A stretch of 64,000 nt of DNA from NCBI GenBank assembly GCA_965660145.1, contig CBFHYX010000002.1, forward strand, positions 62,001 to 126,000, read 5' to 3'. This stretch comes from JABURQ01 sp029243145 (GTDB lineage: Bacteria; Planctomycetota; Planctomycetia; Planctomycetales; Planctomycetaceae). Shown here in pieces: positions 16,143 through 26,390 of the stretch. How positions within the stretch are numbered: the stretch's first letter is position 1; every line of letters starts with the position of its first letter. The notes under the pieces are model-generated. The model searched no databases, was not told the DNA's origin, and saw only the letters and a list, made by a program, of their open reading frames with translations. The translations under genes were made by a program, and so were the position numbers.

Positions 16143-19100
16143 TCAGGTGCTAATTAAGGGATTAGAAGACGGAGTAAATTTGGTTTTCAGTTCAGGCATC
16201 AAACCATAAGCCAATGCGAGGATTTTCAACGGATGAACGCCAGCCAGCGAGGAACCTTGTTCGATCTGAAGTCGGCAACTTGTACAATCAGTCACTCCTA
16301 ATGAGTAGTCGCTTTTTTGCAAGTGGTCGAACAATGGCTGTCCGATTTGTAATGAGATGTCATAGTTTTGTTTGGTCAGCCCGAAGGCACCTGCCATCCC
16401 CGAACATCCTTTTTCTATACTATGCACCTCGAAGCCGGGAATCAAAGCCAGTAATTCTCGCCAACGTCGTTCGGTCCCCAGAGCTTTGGTATGACAGGGT
16501 GTATGAAATCCTGCCGAATGTTCGACTCTCCGAAATTCGGTTTTCAACTGACCCTTCGCATGCAGGTTCCCGAGGAATTCACCAGCATCGATTGTGGCAT
16601 TGGCCACAGCCGAGGTATCGGGATGATCGGTGAGATTGGGGTATTCCTGAGTTAAACACAGTGTTGTCGCTGGTTCTGCGGCGATAATCGGAAATCCTTC
16701 GCGAGCAAATTCCCCCAAAACACGTAGGTTTTGATCGATCAAAGGTTCGACCGCATCGAGATCGCCTGCGGAAATCATCGCCATGCCCGATGGTCGCTGA
16801 TCGGGGGGGACATACACCTCATACCCATGATGCTGACAGATGGCGACGAGTGCTTCTCCGAGTTCCGGGTCGTGATAATCCACGTAGCTGTCGGTGAAGA
16901 AAATTACGATGTTGCGATCTCCCGCCTGTGGTCGGGGAGGATTCCGACGTGCATATCTTTGGGAGAAGGTCTTTTTGGCAAATTTGGGGAGACGGCGATG
17001 TCGGGAAATCCCCAATGTCTTTTCGATCAGCCAGCGTGTCACGCGATTTGACAACATCCAGTTACTCAGTGGGGGAATCATACACCCAATAGCACCAAAG
17101 GAATGGGCGCGTGAGAGAATCCAGTCGGCACGGCTGAGACCGTTCATTTGCACATACGAAGCTCGCGTTTCGATCATCATTTTGGGGATATCGACTCGCG
17201 AAGGACACTCAATTTCACATTGTTTGCAATTGAAGCAGAGGTTGGCCACACGCAACATTTCGTCTGAAGTAAAATCTTGTGCGGCAAGTTCACCCGTCAG
17301 ATATTCGCGAAGTAAATTGGCTTTTGATCGCGGACTCGCTTCTTCATCGGGTGTGATTCGGAAGAAAGGACACATACGCGAATCCTCTTCCTGCGTGCGA
17401 CATTGTCCACAGCCGTTACAACGCATGGTGGAATCTGAAGCCGTGTCCTCATTCCAGCGAAGTTGAAGTTCGTAAGTCGGTTGTTCGATTGTGGGGACGG
17501 GATCTGTGGGGATCTCGCGAAAATTCCGACGGGTAAGATGAGGGTCGTCACTCACAATCTTCCCAGGATTCATGAGATTGTGAGGATCAAAGATATCCTT
17601 CACTTCTTGAAACAGCTTATACATCGGGCCGTATTGAGATCTCAGAAATGCGGTCCGCGATAATCCGTCACCATGTTCGCCGCTAATCGATCCCCGCATG
17701 TGAAATACGATTTGGTACAAATCGCGGGCCAATGACTCCATCCGCTCTCCATCCATTTCGGAGGGAGCTGAAAGGAAAGGACGCATATGAACTTGTCCCG
17801 AGGCCGCGTGAGCATACACCGAAGTTGTGACTTCATATTTCTGTAACACTCTTTGCGCACGATGGAAAAACTCGGGGAGCATTTCCGGGGGGACAGCAAT
17901 GTCTTCGACAAATGGAAGCGGGCGTTCTTTCCCTTGGAGTTGCGTCAATCGAGGAACGACTCGTCCGGGGAGCGTCCACAGAAAGTCAATGTCTTCAGGT
18001 TCATACGCTTCTGCGGCCTTCAAGACTTTGATCGATTTGTCTTGAATCGCTGATATGAGCTGAGCCATACGGTCATTGATTTCTTGTCGGGAATTCCCCG
18101 TATGTTCAATAATCAATGCGGCTTCGGCAGTCTCGGGAATGGTTTTCTCGAAAAACGAGGCAGCTTCTCGACCGAGCCCCAAGAGACGACGATCCAGAAG
18201 ATCACAGGCGCTCGGTTGCAGCTTGCAGGTGATGGAAACGGCTTCCAACGCCGAGTTCATATCTCCAAACAGAAGTAAAACGACTCCCCGGTGTTCGGGT
18301 AAAGGTGAGGTATGAAGAACCGCCGAAGTGAATAATCCTAAAGTGCCTTCGGAACCGACCAGCAGACGCGGTAAATGAAGGTGCTGATCTCGTAACACTC
18401 CTCGCAATTGATACCCGCTGCAATTGCGGATCATGGGAGGTTGATACCGTTCAATGAGATCGTGGTTCTGTTTCAGAACTTGTACTAAGCGGGAGAGCCG
18501 GTCACGAATCGAGGATCGGTTGTCGTCGAGTTTTTCAAAGGCCGATTCGAACCGTTGATCGAACGAAGTCTCTGGGGAAGTTTGTCGCAGCAAGGCTTCC
18601 AATGGAATTGTGCTGGCTTCGATCCGCTCTCCTCCCGCAAGTACGACATCCATCGAAAGGACATGATCTCGCGTCGAACCGACGCGCACGGCATGAGATC
18701 CCGCCGCATCGACTCCCAGCATTCCACCAATAGTGGTAATAGCCGCATTTGACGGGTCGGGAGCGAAGTATCGCCCCTGTTGTCGCAACACGTGATTGAG
18801 ACGACTGCATACGACACCCGGCTGAACGCGGACTGTATCCTCACCAATTTGCTCGATGGCCGTCATGTGTCGAGAAAAATCAATGATGATCCCCTGCCCC
18901 AGCGCACCGCCTGCGAGACCTGAGCCCGCGCCGCGGGCAATCAGTTCAATTTGTTCTTCTTCGGCATAAGCAGCGAGCACAGAAACATCTTCTGCCGTTT
19001 TCGGAAACGCAACGGCTTGCGGTGGAATTTCATACAGACTCGCATCCGTCGAATACATGGAAATCGTCAACGGGTCGACGCGTACCTCTCCCGAGAACTG

Positions 19101-19151
19101 CCCATGCAGATCTTCAGAGATGCGGCGTTGTTGTTCGTTGACAGCAGGCAA
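16143..19151 (-). CDS. FAD-linked oxidase fused to ferredoxin and CCG domains (GlcD/GlpC-like, YdiJ-like)
   Basis: The 1002-residue protein has an N-terminal PCMH FAD-binding domain (ARGAGSGLAGGALGQG near residue 71), a vanillyl-alcohol-oxidase-type cap domain, a C-terminal 2x[4Fe-4S] region (CNGCGQC...MCPFF and CFNCKQCEIECPSR), then a CCG domain (HTPCHTKALG and KGCSGMAG). Such fusions oxidise D-2-hydroxyacids such as D-lactate or glycolate and pass electrons to the respiratory chain. The start is TTG 19151 with AGGA about 11 bases upstream, as no in-frame ATG lies near the domain start. The substrate is not determined. Confidence 0.88.
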   Translation of the reverse strand: MPAVNEQQRRISEDLHGQFSGEVRVDPLTISMYSTDASLYEIPPQAVAFPKTAEDVSVLAAYAEEEQIELIARGAGSGLAGGALGQGIIIDFSRHMTAIEQIGEDTVRVQPGVVCSRLNHVLRQQGRYFAPDPSNAAITTIGGMLGVDAAGSHAVRVGSTRDHVLSMDVVLAGGERIEASTIPLEALLRQTSPETSFDQRFESAFEKLDDNRSSIRDRLSRLVQVLKQNHDLIERYQPPMIRNCSGYQLRGVLRDQHLHLPRLLVGSEGTLGLFTSAVLHTSPLPEHRGVVLLLFGDMNSALEAVSITCKLQPSACDLLDRRLLGLGREAASFFEKTIPETAEAALIIEHTGNSRQEINDRMAQLISAIQDKSIKVLKAAEAYEPEDIDFLWTLPGRVVPRLTQLQGKERPLPFVEDIAVPPEMLPEFFHRAQRVLQKYEVTTSVYAHAASGQVHMRPFLSAPSEMDGERMESLARDLYQIVFHMRGSISGEHGDGLSRTAFLRSQYGPMYKLFQEVKDIFDPHNLMNPGKIVSDDPHLTRRNFREIPTDPVPTIEQPTYELQLRWNEDTASDSTMRCNGCGQCRTQEEDSRMCPFFRITPDEEASPRSKANLLREYLTGELAAQDFTSDEMLRVANLCFNCKQCEIECPSRVDIPKMMIETRASYVQMNGLSRADWILSRAHSFGAIGCMIPPLSNWMLSNRVTRWLIEKTLGISRHRRLPKFAKKTFSQRYARRNPPRPQAGDRNIVIFFTDSYVDYHDPELGEALVAICQHHGYEVYVPPDQRPSGMAMISAGDLDAVEPLIDQNLRVLGEFAREGFPIIAAEPATTLCLTQEYPNLTDHPDTSAVANATIDAGEFLGNLHAKGQLKTEFRRVEHSAGFHTPCHTKALGTERRWRELLALIPGFEVHSIEKGCSGMAGAFGLTKQNYDISLQIGQPLFDHLQKSDYSLGVTDCTSCRLQIEQGSSLAGVHPLKILALAYGLMPELKTKFTPSSNPLIST

Positions 19152-19181
19152 TCGAGATTCATCCTGTCGGAAGTGAGGAAA

Positions 19182-19661
19182 TTATTGTGAAGGAGGAGAC
19201 TTGATTGAGTTCCCCAGACGAATTTCTTCTTGGTGATATCGTTCGGCAGTTTCGTGATCGAATTTCGGGATGGCCTGTTCGTCCGTCGAATGACGATAAC
19301 GGGCTCGACAGCGATAGCAGACGAGGACATCAGGCATGATGGCATAGAAGATATAATCGAGCAGCCCAAAGGCCATCAAAATGCCGATGGCCCAAATGTT
19401 TTCATACATGGCCCACGCTATAGTGCTGAGGGTTGCCGCGATGGCAACGAAGGTGATTCCCAACCATTGCGGAAAGTCGCGTTGTTTCCAGAGGTCTCCG
19501 CAGCCGCACGCGATGCAGGAATGAGTGGCGCCATTTTGGATAGCATCAGCGGAGATTGCGCGCGACCAATCGCAGTGATCACACTCCAGAACTTCTGTTC
19601 CGTCATTGCATTCACTTTGTGTCTGTTTTTCACAAATCGGGCATAAAAATGCCATGTGCAT
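19182..19661 (-). CDS. Zinc-ribbon membrane protein
   Basis: The protein of about 159 residues has three CxxC-type pairs (CPIC, CDHC, CIAC) in the first 60 residues, two adjacent membrane segments (about 66-105), then a CYRC pair and a His/Asp/Glu-rich tail. The start at ATG 19661 is supported by AGAGG 8 bases upstream; the next in-frame ATG is 2 codons downstream. Function is unknown; the metal sites suggest a zinc-dependent or redox structural role. It ends 31 bases before the FAD/Fe-S oxidoreductase and is probably in the same operon. Confidence 0.65.
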   Translation of the reverse strand: MHMAFLCPICEKQTQSECNDGTEVLECDHCDWSRAISADAIQNGATHSCIACGCGDLWKQRDFPQWLGITFVAIAATLSTIAWAMYENIWAIGILMAFGLLDYIFYAIMPDVLVCYRCRARYRHSTDEQAIPKFDHETAERYHQEEIRLGNSIKSPPSQ

Positions 19662-19722
19662 AGGAAGCCTCTTTATTATCGCTGTCGATGATCGTGCCAA
19701 ATCTACTGGCAGCAACCATCTA

Positions 19723-20499
19723 TCATAGAGGGATCCCCAAGCTGCGGTACAGTAACAGTGCCGAGAGTTCCCCCAGAAATGTAAGGATCACCCCGACAAA
19801 CAGTACACCTGTCGCAGATTGTGTATTCCGGTATTCGAGGATTTTCCAAGTCATCACAAAGACGGCCAGAGGCCCCAGAATGCCGGCAATCCAACGAAGG
19901 GCCAGCCAGACGGTTTCTGTACTCGAAGGCATTTCAGGTGCGAATACCAGCCAGGAAGTGGCCGATACAAGCAGGCGAATGCCTGCAGCGACTCCGAACC
20001 ACAAGGTGAGCGTTGAAAGCGGTTTGATCGACATGGTCGTTGCTGTGAGGTACCAGTGGCCTAACAGCATCCCCGTCATGGCGGCTCCGAGAACGAGAGC
20101 CGTGGCGAATTCAGAGACGACAATCAGCCAGCCAGTGGAAGTCTTGAGAGATTCTTCCGAGGCAACCAGTGCAACCAGACAGAGCGACGAGATCAGAAAG
20201 ATCAAATAAACGGTGATATCTCCCGACTTGCGTCGAGCCAGCATCCAGACGACTGATCCAACGTAAGCAACGAACGCAGAAAGCCCACACACCACGCGCA
20301 ATGCTGTCTCCGAAAGCAGTGGTTCTCCACTGGGGAGAGGCACCGAATCACGACCGATTGTGAGTCCTGTCAGAACACTTAATCCCAAGACGACCATCAT
20401 CTGGATACGAAAGAATCCACACGTCACTTCCTTGCGGGGCATCACGACCCACATGAAACTGATGCCGACAATCAATCGTAAAGTAAATTGAGCAATCAT
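19723..20499 (-). CDS. Polytopic membrane protein of unknown function
   Basis: The 258-residue protein has about seven to eight hydrophobic segments spread over its length and no recognised motif. Position between folE and the zinc-ribbon protein, all in one direction, suggests the same operon. The ATG at 20499 (after GGAG) is preferred over the upstream TTG. Confidence 0.6.
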   Translation of the reverse strand: MIAQFTLRLIVGISFMWVVMPRKEVTCGFFRIQMMVVLGLSVLTGLTIGRDSVPLPSGEPLLSETALRVVCGLSAFVAYVGSVVWMLARRKSGDITVYLIFLISSLCLVALVASEESLKTSTGWLIVVSEFATALVLGAAMTGMLLGHWYLTATTMSIKPLSTLTLWFGVAAGIRLLVSATSWLVFAPEMPSSTETVWLALRWIAGILGPLAVFVMTWKILEYRNTQSATGVLFVGVILTFLGELSALLLYRSLGIPL

Positions 20500-20558
20500 T
20501 CTCCGGTTCCGCAAATATCACGCTGAATCATGGAGAGAATGATACCACGTTTCAGCCC

Positions 20559-21194
20559 CTACGAGGAGGCTGGGCGGTTAATGAGAGACATCGCTTCTGC
20601 TCGTGAGGATTCGTTGGTTTTAAACAAACCACGAACGGCACTGGTAATCGTCGTGCTACCCGGTTTACGGACTCCTCGAATGGTCATACAAGTGTGTTCG
20701 GCGTCAATCACGACGATAACCCCTTTGGTATCGAGTTCCTGATGCACAAGATCGGCGATTTGGTGTGTCATTCTTTCTTGCACTTGCGGACGTTTCGAGA
20801 CTTCTTCCACGACTCTAGCCAATTTGCTCAACCCGGTCACTTTTCCTTGGGGGAGATACCCAATGTGGGCCACTCCCATGAACGGGAGCAGATGGTGTTC
20901 GCACATGCTGTTGAAAGAAATGTCACGAACGAGCACCAGTTCGTCATAAGATTCTTCAAACACTTTATGAAGATGATGTGTCGGATCGGTATGTAACCCC
21001 GAAAACAATTCGGCATACATGCGAGCAACCCGATCAGGGGTGTCGAGTAAACCGTCCCGTTCGGGATCTTCACCAATAGAGATCAGGATTTCACGAACCG
21101 CGCGAGCAATGCGGTCCAAGTCAATGTTGTGTTGAGCTTCCAAGGGAATCTCACTTTCTCTGAGTGATCTCTCACGAGTGGGTTCCGATACCAT
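20559..21194 (-). CDS. folE: GTP cyclohydrolase I
   Basis: The 211-residue protein has the FolE signatures: PERDGLLDTPDRVARMYAELFSG near residue 43, the zinc-binding NSMCEHHLLPF (Cys-His-His), and the C-terminal CMTIRGVRKPGS with the second zinc Cys. It converts GTP to 7,8-dihydroneopterin triphosphate at the start of folate synthesis. The length is normal. The start ATG 21194 is the first in the frame. Confidence 0.96.
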   Translation of the reverse strand: MVSEPTRERSLRESEIPLEAQHNIDLDRIARAVREILISIGEDPERDGLLDTPDRVARMYAELFSGLHTDPTHHLHKVFEESYDELVLVRDISFNSMCEHHLLPFMGVAHIGYLPQGKVTGLSKLARVVEEVSKRPQVQERMTHQIADLVHQELDTKGVIVVIDAEHTCMTIRGVRKPGSTTITSAVRGLFKTNESSRAEAMSLINRPASS

Positions 21195-21333
21195 CGGTTT
21201 GATCTTCTCCCATTAGGGTGGTCGTCTGCAATATTATTTGATGAAGACCGGAACGATGAACTGATCGGAGGATTCTAGGCCCCGACCCTGCAAGCGTCAA
21301 CAAAGCGATGCTGAGGGAATGACGGTGTGCTCT

Positions 21334-22029
21334 TTAATTGAGGCTGAATTGTGGCGGAAAATTCTCGTTATCGGTCGATTGCTGGATGAGGTTGATTAGT
21401 CCCTGCTCCAGTAATTTACTTCGTTTCTCAATGTTGGTTTCTTCGAGCAGTGCTTGTTTCTGATCAATCTCTAACGGGCAAGCATAAGAAAGGATATCGC
21501 ATAACGTGCCCAACTTCAGATTCGATTCCAGAATCTTAATCAAGCCTTTATGACCGGCTTCCGCACCGAGTTGGCTGCGACAGAGCTTCAGAAGCTGATC
21601 CGCCTGTTTGGTGGGATCAAATTTTTCGGTAAAGCGATGACGATCGCGATGCAGTTTGAGTTCTCCCACGCGATAAGGTTTGGAGGTCTCATGTTCTTCC
21701 AGAATTGTGGCGCGAACGACTCCTTCGAGAATGAGATAGTAACGGCCATCGGGCAACTTTTGGTCGGCAGTCACTCGCCCCAAACAGACCGAATTGTAAA
21801 CCGGAGCCTCTTTGGTGTGATAGAAATCCTGATAGTCACTTTTGAGTCGTGCCATGGCGATCAATCGGTCACTCGACAAAGCGTCGTCGATCATTGTGCG
21901 ATACCGCGGTTCAAAGATATGCAAAGGGAGCAATGCGTGAGGAAACAGAACTACATCAGGAAGGGGGAATATCGGAGTCCGTCCCGAGAAATCTTTGAGA
22001 GTACTGTTGAGATCGAAGATTTCAGTCAT
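21334..22029 (-). CDS. Lon N-terminal (substrate-binding) domain protein
   Basis: The 231-residue protein begins with a Lon-like fold: FPLPDVVLFPHALLPLHIFEPRYRTM at residues 17-42 matches the LON/PUA-like N-domain consensus, with no ATPase or peptidase domain. The rest is a helical tail typical of the stand-alone YcaC/PF02190 proteins. It may bind unfolded proteins or regulate proteolysis. The role is not known. Confidence 0.88.
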   Translation of the reverse strand: MTEIFDLNSTLKDFSGRTPIFPLPDVVLFPHALLPLHIFEPRYRTMIDDALSSDRLIAMARLKSDYQDFYHTKEAPVYNSVCLGRVTADQKLPDGRYYLILEGVVRATILEEHETSKPYRVGELKLHRDRHRFTEKFDPTKQADQLLKLCRSQLGAEAGHKGLIKILESNLKLGTLCDILSYACPLEIDQKQALLEETNIEKRSKLLEQGLINLIQQSTDNENFPPQFSLN

Positions 22030-22086
22030 AAATTTGTTGATCTATCACTCGAATTCTGAACAAGTTGGTCAGCCAGTTTTGTGCTG

Positions 22087-22530
22087 TTATTGCTGTCCGA
22101 AATCGACTTCCATGCGGGGCACACGTTCATCCTGAATGACAACGTCTTTCGGATACTCATTGCCAGCCTGTAACACTTCTTCAAAGCAATGTTTGAAATC
22201 TGATTTGAATTTCACTAAATCCAAACCCATGTGAGCCTCGCCGTAAGGATCCAGCTTTTCGAGCGAAGCGTGATACAACTTGCGAGCGCCACCAAGATTT
22301 TCATTGCCGAAGTGAAAGAGTGCGACTGATGCCTGAATGAGACCTTGCAGGAATTTTTTATCTTCGCCGAGCGTTTCGGCCCATAATTCCTCCAGAACGT
22401 CGTGACATTCGAAAAACTCCTCTTCGTTGAAGAGGCGGATACCTTCGATATATTTCTCCGGCCATTCGTCTGTCACGGAATAATCTCCCTCAATAAGTTG
22501 CGATGTTTCGCCAGATTTCCTCTGATACAT
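22087..22530 (-). CDS. DUF309 protein
   Basis: The 147-residue protein carries the DUF309 core (GIRLFNEEEFFECHDVLEE, then HFGNENLGGARKLYHAS), a four-helix, acid/His-rich fold without known activity. It is likely co-transcribed with the downstream LON-domain gene (57 bases away). Confidence 0.85.
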   Translation of the reverse strand: MYQRKSGETSQLIEGDYSVTDEWPEKYIEGIRLFNEEEFFECHDVLEELWAETLGEDKKFLQGLIQASVALFHFGNENLGGARKLYHASLEKLDPYGEAHMGLDLVKFKSDFKHCFEEVLQAGNEYPKDVVIQDERVPRMEVDFGQQ

Positions 22531-22611
22531 CTTAGCAGTCTTGTCTCGTGTTGCCAGTCGAGCGTGAAACCGTCAGGATAAGAAACCATCTTATTCACTG
22601 GATGAGGAATT

Positions 22612-23316
22612 GTGAGCACAATGGCAGCCAAAAAAACGAAACGTGAATCGGCAGAGGCGGCAGAGAGTCCCGAGTTTCAAAAACGGGTCAAAGCGATTCT
22701 TAGGGCCTTAAAAAAACGATACAAAAACGTGGAGTGCGCGCTGACTCACGATTCGCCATTTCAGCTCCTGACTGCGACAATTCTTTCTGCTCAGTGTACG
22801 GACGAGCGTGTGAACGCCACGACGCCGGCGTTGTTCAAGAAATATCCCTCACCTGAAAAACTGGCTGTGGCGAAAATATCGGAGGTCGAAAAAATTGTTC
22901 ATCCGCTCGGTTTCTTTCGCTCTAAAGCCAAAAACATCACAGGCATGGCTCAGGCAATCGTGGAGCATCACAAAGGTGAAATCCCGCAAACATTAGAGGA
23001 ATTGGTAGCCTTGCCGGGGGTTGGACGTAAAACGGCGAATGTCGTACTGGGGACCGCGTTTGACATCCCTTCCGGCGTTGTGGTCGATACCCATGTCAAG
23101 CGAATCAGCAATTTGCTGGGGCTGACAACCAGCAAAAACCCCGAGATTATTGAACGTAATCTGTCCGAAATTCTACCGAAATCGGAATGGATCATGTATT
23201 CGCACCGTTTAATTCATCATGGTCGTCAGATTTGTATCGCTCGCCGTCCACAATGCCCCGATTGCCCGCTATTGAAGCATTGTCCCCGAGTGGGACTGCC
23301 TGCGTTGACGAAATAA
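22612..23316 (+). CDS. nth: Endonuclease III (DNA glycosylase/AP lyase)
   Basis: The 234-residue protein has the helix-hairpin-helix motif LPGVGRKTANVVLG with the catalytic Lys, the downstream catalytic Asp (VVDTHVKR), and the C-terminal [4Fe-4S] ligands as C-x6-C-x2-C-x5-C (CIARRPQCPDCPLLKHCP). It removes oxidised pyrimidines in base excision repair. A GTG (22612) or ATG (22621) may start the protein. AGGA is 3 or 12 bases upstream respectively, so neither spacing is ideal. Only the first 9 bases differ. Confidence 0.94.
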   Translation: MSTMAAKKTKRESAEAAESPEFQKRVKAILRALKKRYKNVECALTHDSPFQLLTATILSAQCTDERVNATTPALFKKYPSPEKLAVAKISEVEKIVHPLGFFRSKAKNITGMAQAIVEHHKGEIPQTLEELVALPGVGRKTANVVLGTAFDIPSGVVVDTHVKRISNLLGLTTSKNPEIIERNLSEILPKSEWIMYSHRLIHHGRQICIARRPQCPDCPLLKHCPRVGLPALTK

Positions 23317-23427
23317 ACGGCAAGGGTCGCTAGAGTTTTCGCGGACTGCATGAATGATTAGAATCATTTTTCCTCGATAGAAATTGTGATCACGATAGCT
23401 TGCCAAACAGACGGAAAGATTTGAGAT

Positions 23428-24519
23428 ATGGAAGCGGGAATTGTCGGACTGCCGAATGTGGGAAAATCGACGCTGTTCAACGCGCTCACCTCGGCGGGCA
23501 TTGCCAGCGAAAATTATCCATTCTGCACCATCGAACCGAATACAGGGATCGTTCAGGTTCCCGATCCTCGTCTGGAAACCATTCAATCTTACATCGCAAC
23601 TCAGAAAGTCATCCCTGCGATCCTGAAGCTGGTCGATATCGCGGGAATCGTTCGGGGGGCTTCCAAAGGGGAAGGTTTGGGGAACAAGTTTCTCTCCCAC
23701 ATTCGCGAGGTCGATTCGATTGTGCATGTGGTTCGTTGTTTTGATGACCCGGACGTAACGCACGTCGATGGTAAAGTGGACCCGTTACGAGATATCGAAA
23801 CCATCGAGATTGAGCTGATGCTCGCCGATATTCAGAGTATCGAAGCCTCACGCCAAAAGGCCGAAAAAAAGGCACGAGCCGGAGACAAGGAATCCAAACA
23901 GAGACTCGAACTTCTGGGTAAGTGCGAACAGCATCTGGAAACCGATAAACCGATTCGATCATTGGAAATCACAGATACCGAGTTGAAAAAACTTCTCAAT
24001 AGTTTTCAATTCCTGACAGCCAAGCCTATCCTGTATGTCGCCAACGTAGAAGAAGAAGATCTCATCGGCGAGGGAGAATTGGTACAACGAGTTCGCCAGA
24101 AAGCGGAAGAAGAAAATAGCGAACTCGTCCCCGTTTGTGCTCGTCTAGAGGCGGAACTGGCCGAATTAGATGACGAGGATCGATTGGAAATGTTGGAAAG
24201 TGTCGGCTTGGGCGAGCCTGCATTGAGCGTGTTAGCACGCGGCGTGTACAAAGTGTTGGGATTACACAGCTACTTTACAGCCGGCGAAAAAGAAGTGCGT
24301 GCCTGGACGATACCAATCGGGGCGACGGCTCCACAGGGAGCGGGGGTCATCCATACGGACTTCGAGCGAGGATTCATCCGGGCTGAAGTCTATTCACTCG
24401 ACGACCTGGAAGAGTTGCATTCCGAAAAGGCGATCCGAGAAGCCGGTCGATTACGAGTCGAAGGCAAAGAATACATCATGAGTGATGGCGATATCTGCCA
24501 CTTTTTGTTCAATGTGTAG
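23428..24519 (+). CDS. ychF: Ribosome-associated redox-responsive GTPase/ATPase YchF
   Basis: The 363-residue protein carries the P-loop GLPNVGKST (residues 7-15), G2/G3 region (KLVDIAGIVRGASKGEGLGN), the coiled-coil linker and the C-terminal TGS-type domain (YFTAGEKEVRAWTIPIGATAPQGAG). YchF/OLA1 hydrolyses ATP and binds ribosomes. The length and domain order are normal. Confidence 0.96.
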   Translation: MEAGIVGLPNVGKSTLFNALTSAGIASENYPFCTIEPNTGIVQVPDPRLETIQSYIATQKVIPAILKLVDIAGIVRGASKGEGLGNKFLSHIREVDSIVHVVRCFDDPDVTHVDGKVDPLRDIETIEIELMLADIQSIEASRQKAEKKARAGDKESKQRLELLGKCEQHLETDKPIRSLEITDTELKKLLNSFQFLTAKPILYVANVEEEDLIGEGELVQRVRQKAEEENSELVPVCARLEAELAELDDEDRLEMLESVGLGEPALSVLARGVYKVLGLHSYFTAGEKEVRAWTIPIGATAPQGAGVIHTDFERGFIRAEVYSLDDLEELHSEKAIREAGRLRVEGKEYIMSDGDICHFLFNV

Positions 24520-24544
24520 TCTTGCTGACCATCACCCCGCCTGA

Positions 24545-26194
24545 TCAACGATACTGAGTTTGATTGAAGGGCGAAGACTCAAACTCTTGCAATCCTTGCT
24601 GGTACTCGCGTAGAGCGTTTCGCGGTGGGTTCTGTGTGTTCATCGCCCCGGTGTTTTGAGAGGGGCTACCGTACGTCGGCATTGAGGTGCCTGTAGGCTG
24701 TTGGTACGGATCTGGTGATTGGCTATGAGGTGCTGTGTTTTGAGGAAACTGATCGTATTGGGCGGGCGATTGTGGTTGGGAGGACGGTTGAGTCACCGGG
24801 ACTGCGTAACGGTTCTGGGAGCCTGAGTTTTGAGATTGCATGCCAGTTTGCTGGACGGGTGTTTGAGGCGAACGGTAGAAATTCGGAGTCGAGGCGGCCG
24901 AGGGGGGGGGGTGGTGAGCGTTATGTACGTTGGGTGTCCCATTCGGAGGATTGCCAAATTGTTCATAATAAGCCCGGCGTGCATCAGCGGTTTCAGCCGG
25001 AGCCTGCTCCCAGGAAACTGGGCGTGCTTGTTGCGCCCGATGATATTCCTCAGAGGAGGTGATCGGAAAGAGATTTCCAAAACCGGTGTTTAAAGCGGCA
25101 CGTTCCAACAGGTAATCCTGTCGCCCTTGATCTGATTGCTGCGAGCGATTGGAATCATATTGCGAGTAGTCATTGGGATTGGCTGGTTTCTCGACTCGTG
25201 TCGGCACCGGAGCGTGAGGAGAGTTTCTCAAGTCCTGCTGATGGTTTGATTCGTAGAATGACGATGGTTGGTTGGAGCGTGAATTCCCTGTTCCGAATTG
25301 ATCCAACGATGAATTGAAATTGTTATTTCTTGTCGAATTGTGATTCGGGAAGTTGTATTCTCCGGCCGTTGGTTGAATTCGTTGTGTGCCGGGATTCGTG
25401 TTATTATTGAGTGACACGATGCCACTCGGATTCCGATTCACAGAACGCTGGCTAGCGTGCGCCATGGCTTGTTGAATTTTTTGCTGGCTCTCACCCGGAT
25501 TCAAACCTCCCTGTTGCAGTAACGCATAAGCTTCTTGAGTATTGCCTTGGGCCGCCAAGACGAGTCCGAGGTTTTTCATCGCCAAGTGATGGGACGGATC
25601 CATTTGCAAGACATAACTCAGATACGCTTGGCTTTCCTCATAGTTGTGTTGCAAGTAGTACGAATACCCCAAGTCGTTGAGCAGGTTCAGATTGTTCGAG
25701 TCGACTTTCAAAGCGGCAGTGTAATGTGACTCTGCCAGAGAATAATTTTCCTGCATGTCGGCAATCATTGCCAGGCGATGGTGTGCGTGGACATTCGCCG
25801 GATCCATTCGCACGGCTTCGTCATAAAACGCAGCCGCTTTGGCGGGTAGTTTTTTGTCAAAAGCTTGATCCGCTTGCGACAGCAATTGGTCAATTTTTGA
25901 AAGCGGTTGTTTAAGATCTCGATCTGATTGCCCGAGTGAATCTGGTATAGGTCTCACGCTGGCAACCGCCGGTGGCTCTGGTTGAGAGGCCGCTTCTTGC
26001 TGAGCAATCTCGAAAACATTCGGTTTTTGATCTTGCGCATTAATTTTCGATTTTGCGACAAGTCCGGTCGAGTTCTCGGGGATCGACCGCGCGAACGGAT
26101 TTGTAAAAGGGTTGCGAAACCCACCCGTTCCGGATTGGCATCCTGACCCCAGAATGAATGTGAAAAGACAAATCGCTGTAGAGATTGTACGCAT
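24545..26194 (-). CDS. TPR lipoprotein with Pro/Gln/Asn-rich tail
   Basis: The 549-residue protein has a lipoprotein signal (LGSGC, Cys19), a linker, then three to four TPR units (FYDEAVRMDPANVHAHHRLAM, and two further repeats ending DPSHHLAMKNLG) in residues about 125-235, followed by a long low-complexity region rich in Gln, Pro, Asn and Ser. Start ATG 26194 is set by the signal and by a GGTGA ribosome site; the upstream Met of the same frame lacks a signal. Likely a periplasmic or outer-membrane scaffold. No partner is visible. Confidence 0.78.
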   Translation of the reverse strand: MRTISTAICLFTFILGSGCQSGTGGFRNPFTNPFARSIPENSTGLVAKSKINAQDQKPNVFEIAQQEAASQPEPPAVASVRPIPDSLGQSDRDLKQPLSKIDQLLSQADQAFDKKLPAKAAAFYDEAVRMDPANVHAHHRLAMIADMQENYSLAESHYTAALKVDSNNLNLLNDLGYSYYLQHNYEESQAYLSYVLQMDPSHHLAMKNLGLVLAAQGNTQEAYALLQQGGLNPGESQQKIQQAMAHASQRSVNRNPSGIVSLNNNTNPGTQRIQPTAGEYNFPNHNSTRNNNFNSSLDQFGTGNSRSNQPSSFYESNHQQDLRNSPHAPVPTRVEKPANPNDYSQYDSNRSQQSDQGRQDYLLERAALNTGFGNLFPITSSEEYHRAQQARPVSWEQAPAETADARRAYYEQFGNPPNGTPNVHNAHHPPPSAASTPNFYRSPQTPVQQTGMQSQNSGSQNRYAVPVTQPSSQPQSPAQYDQFPQNTAPHSQSPDPYQQPTGTSMPTYGSPSQNTGAMNTQNPPRNALREYQQGLQEFESSPFNQTQYR

Positions 26195-26390
26195 GATGAT
26201 CACCATCCATGGTGAGATGAGGAATTCGAAAGAAAGGGAGGTAGGAAACTCGGAAGGGAGCGAAACAGTAGAGAACTCAGAAGATCGTGTCGAGACCAAA
26301 TTGGGGATCGAATTCTAGTTCCCTTGCCTGGCACTGCAATTTCGCGTCTTGCAGACCCCCTAGTGCCCCTGAATTCACAGAATCGAGATG

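Noticed and set aside
23349..23375. Short AATGATT/AATCATT hairpin with T's after nth
   Set aside because: The loop is only 2 bases and the stem is AT-only, so it is unlikely to act as a terminator.
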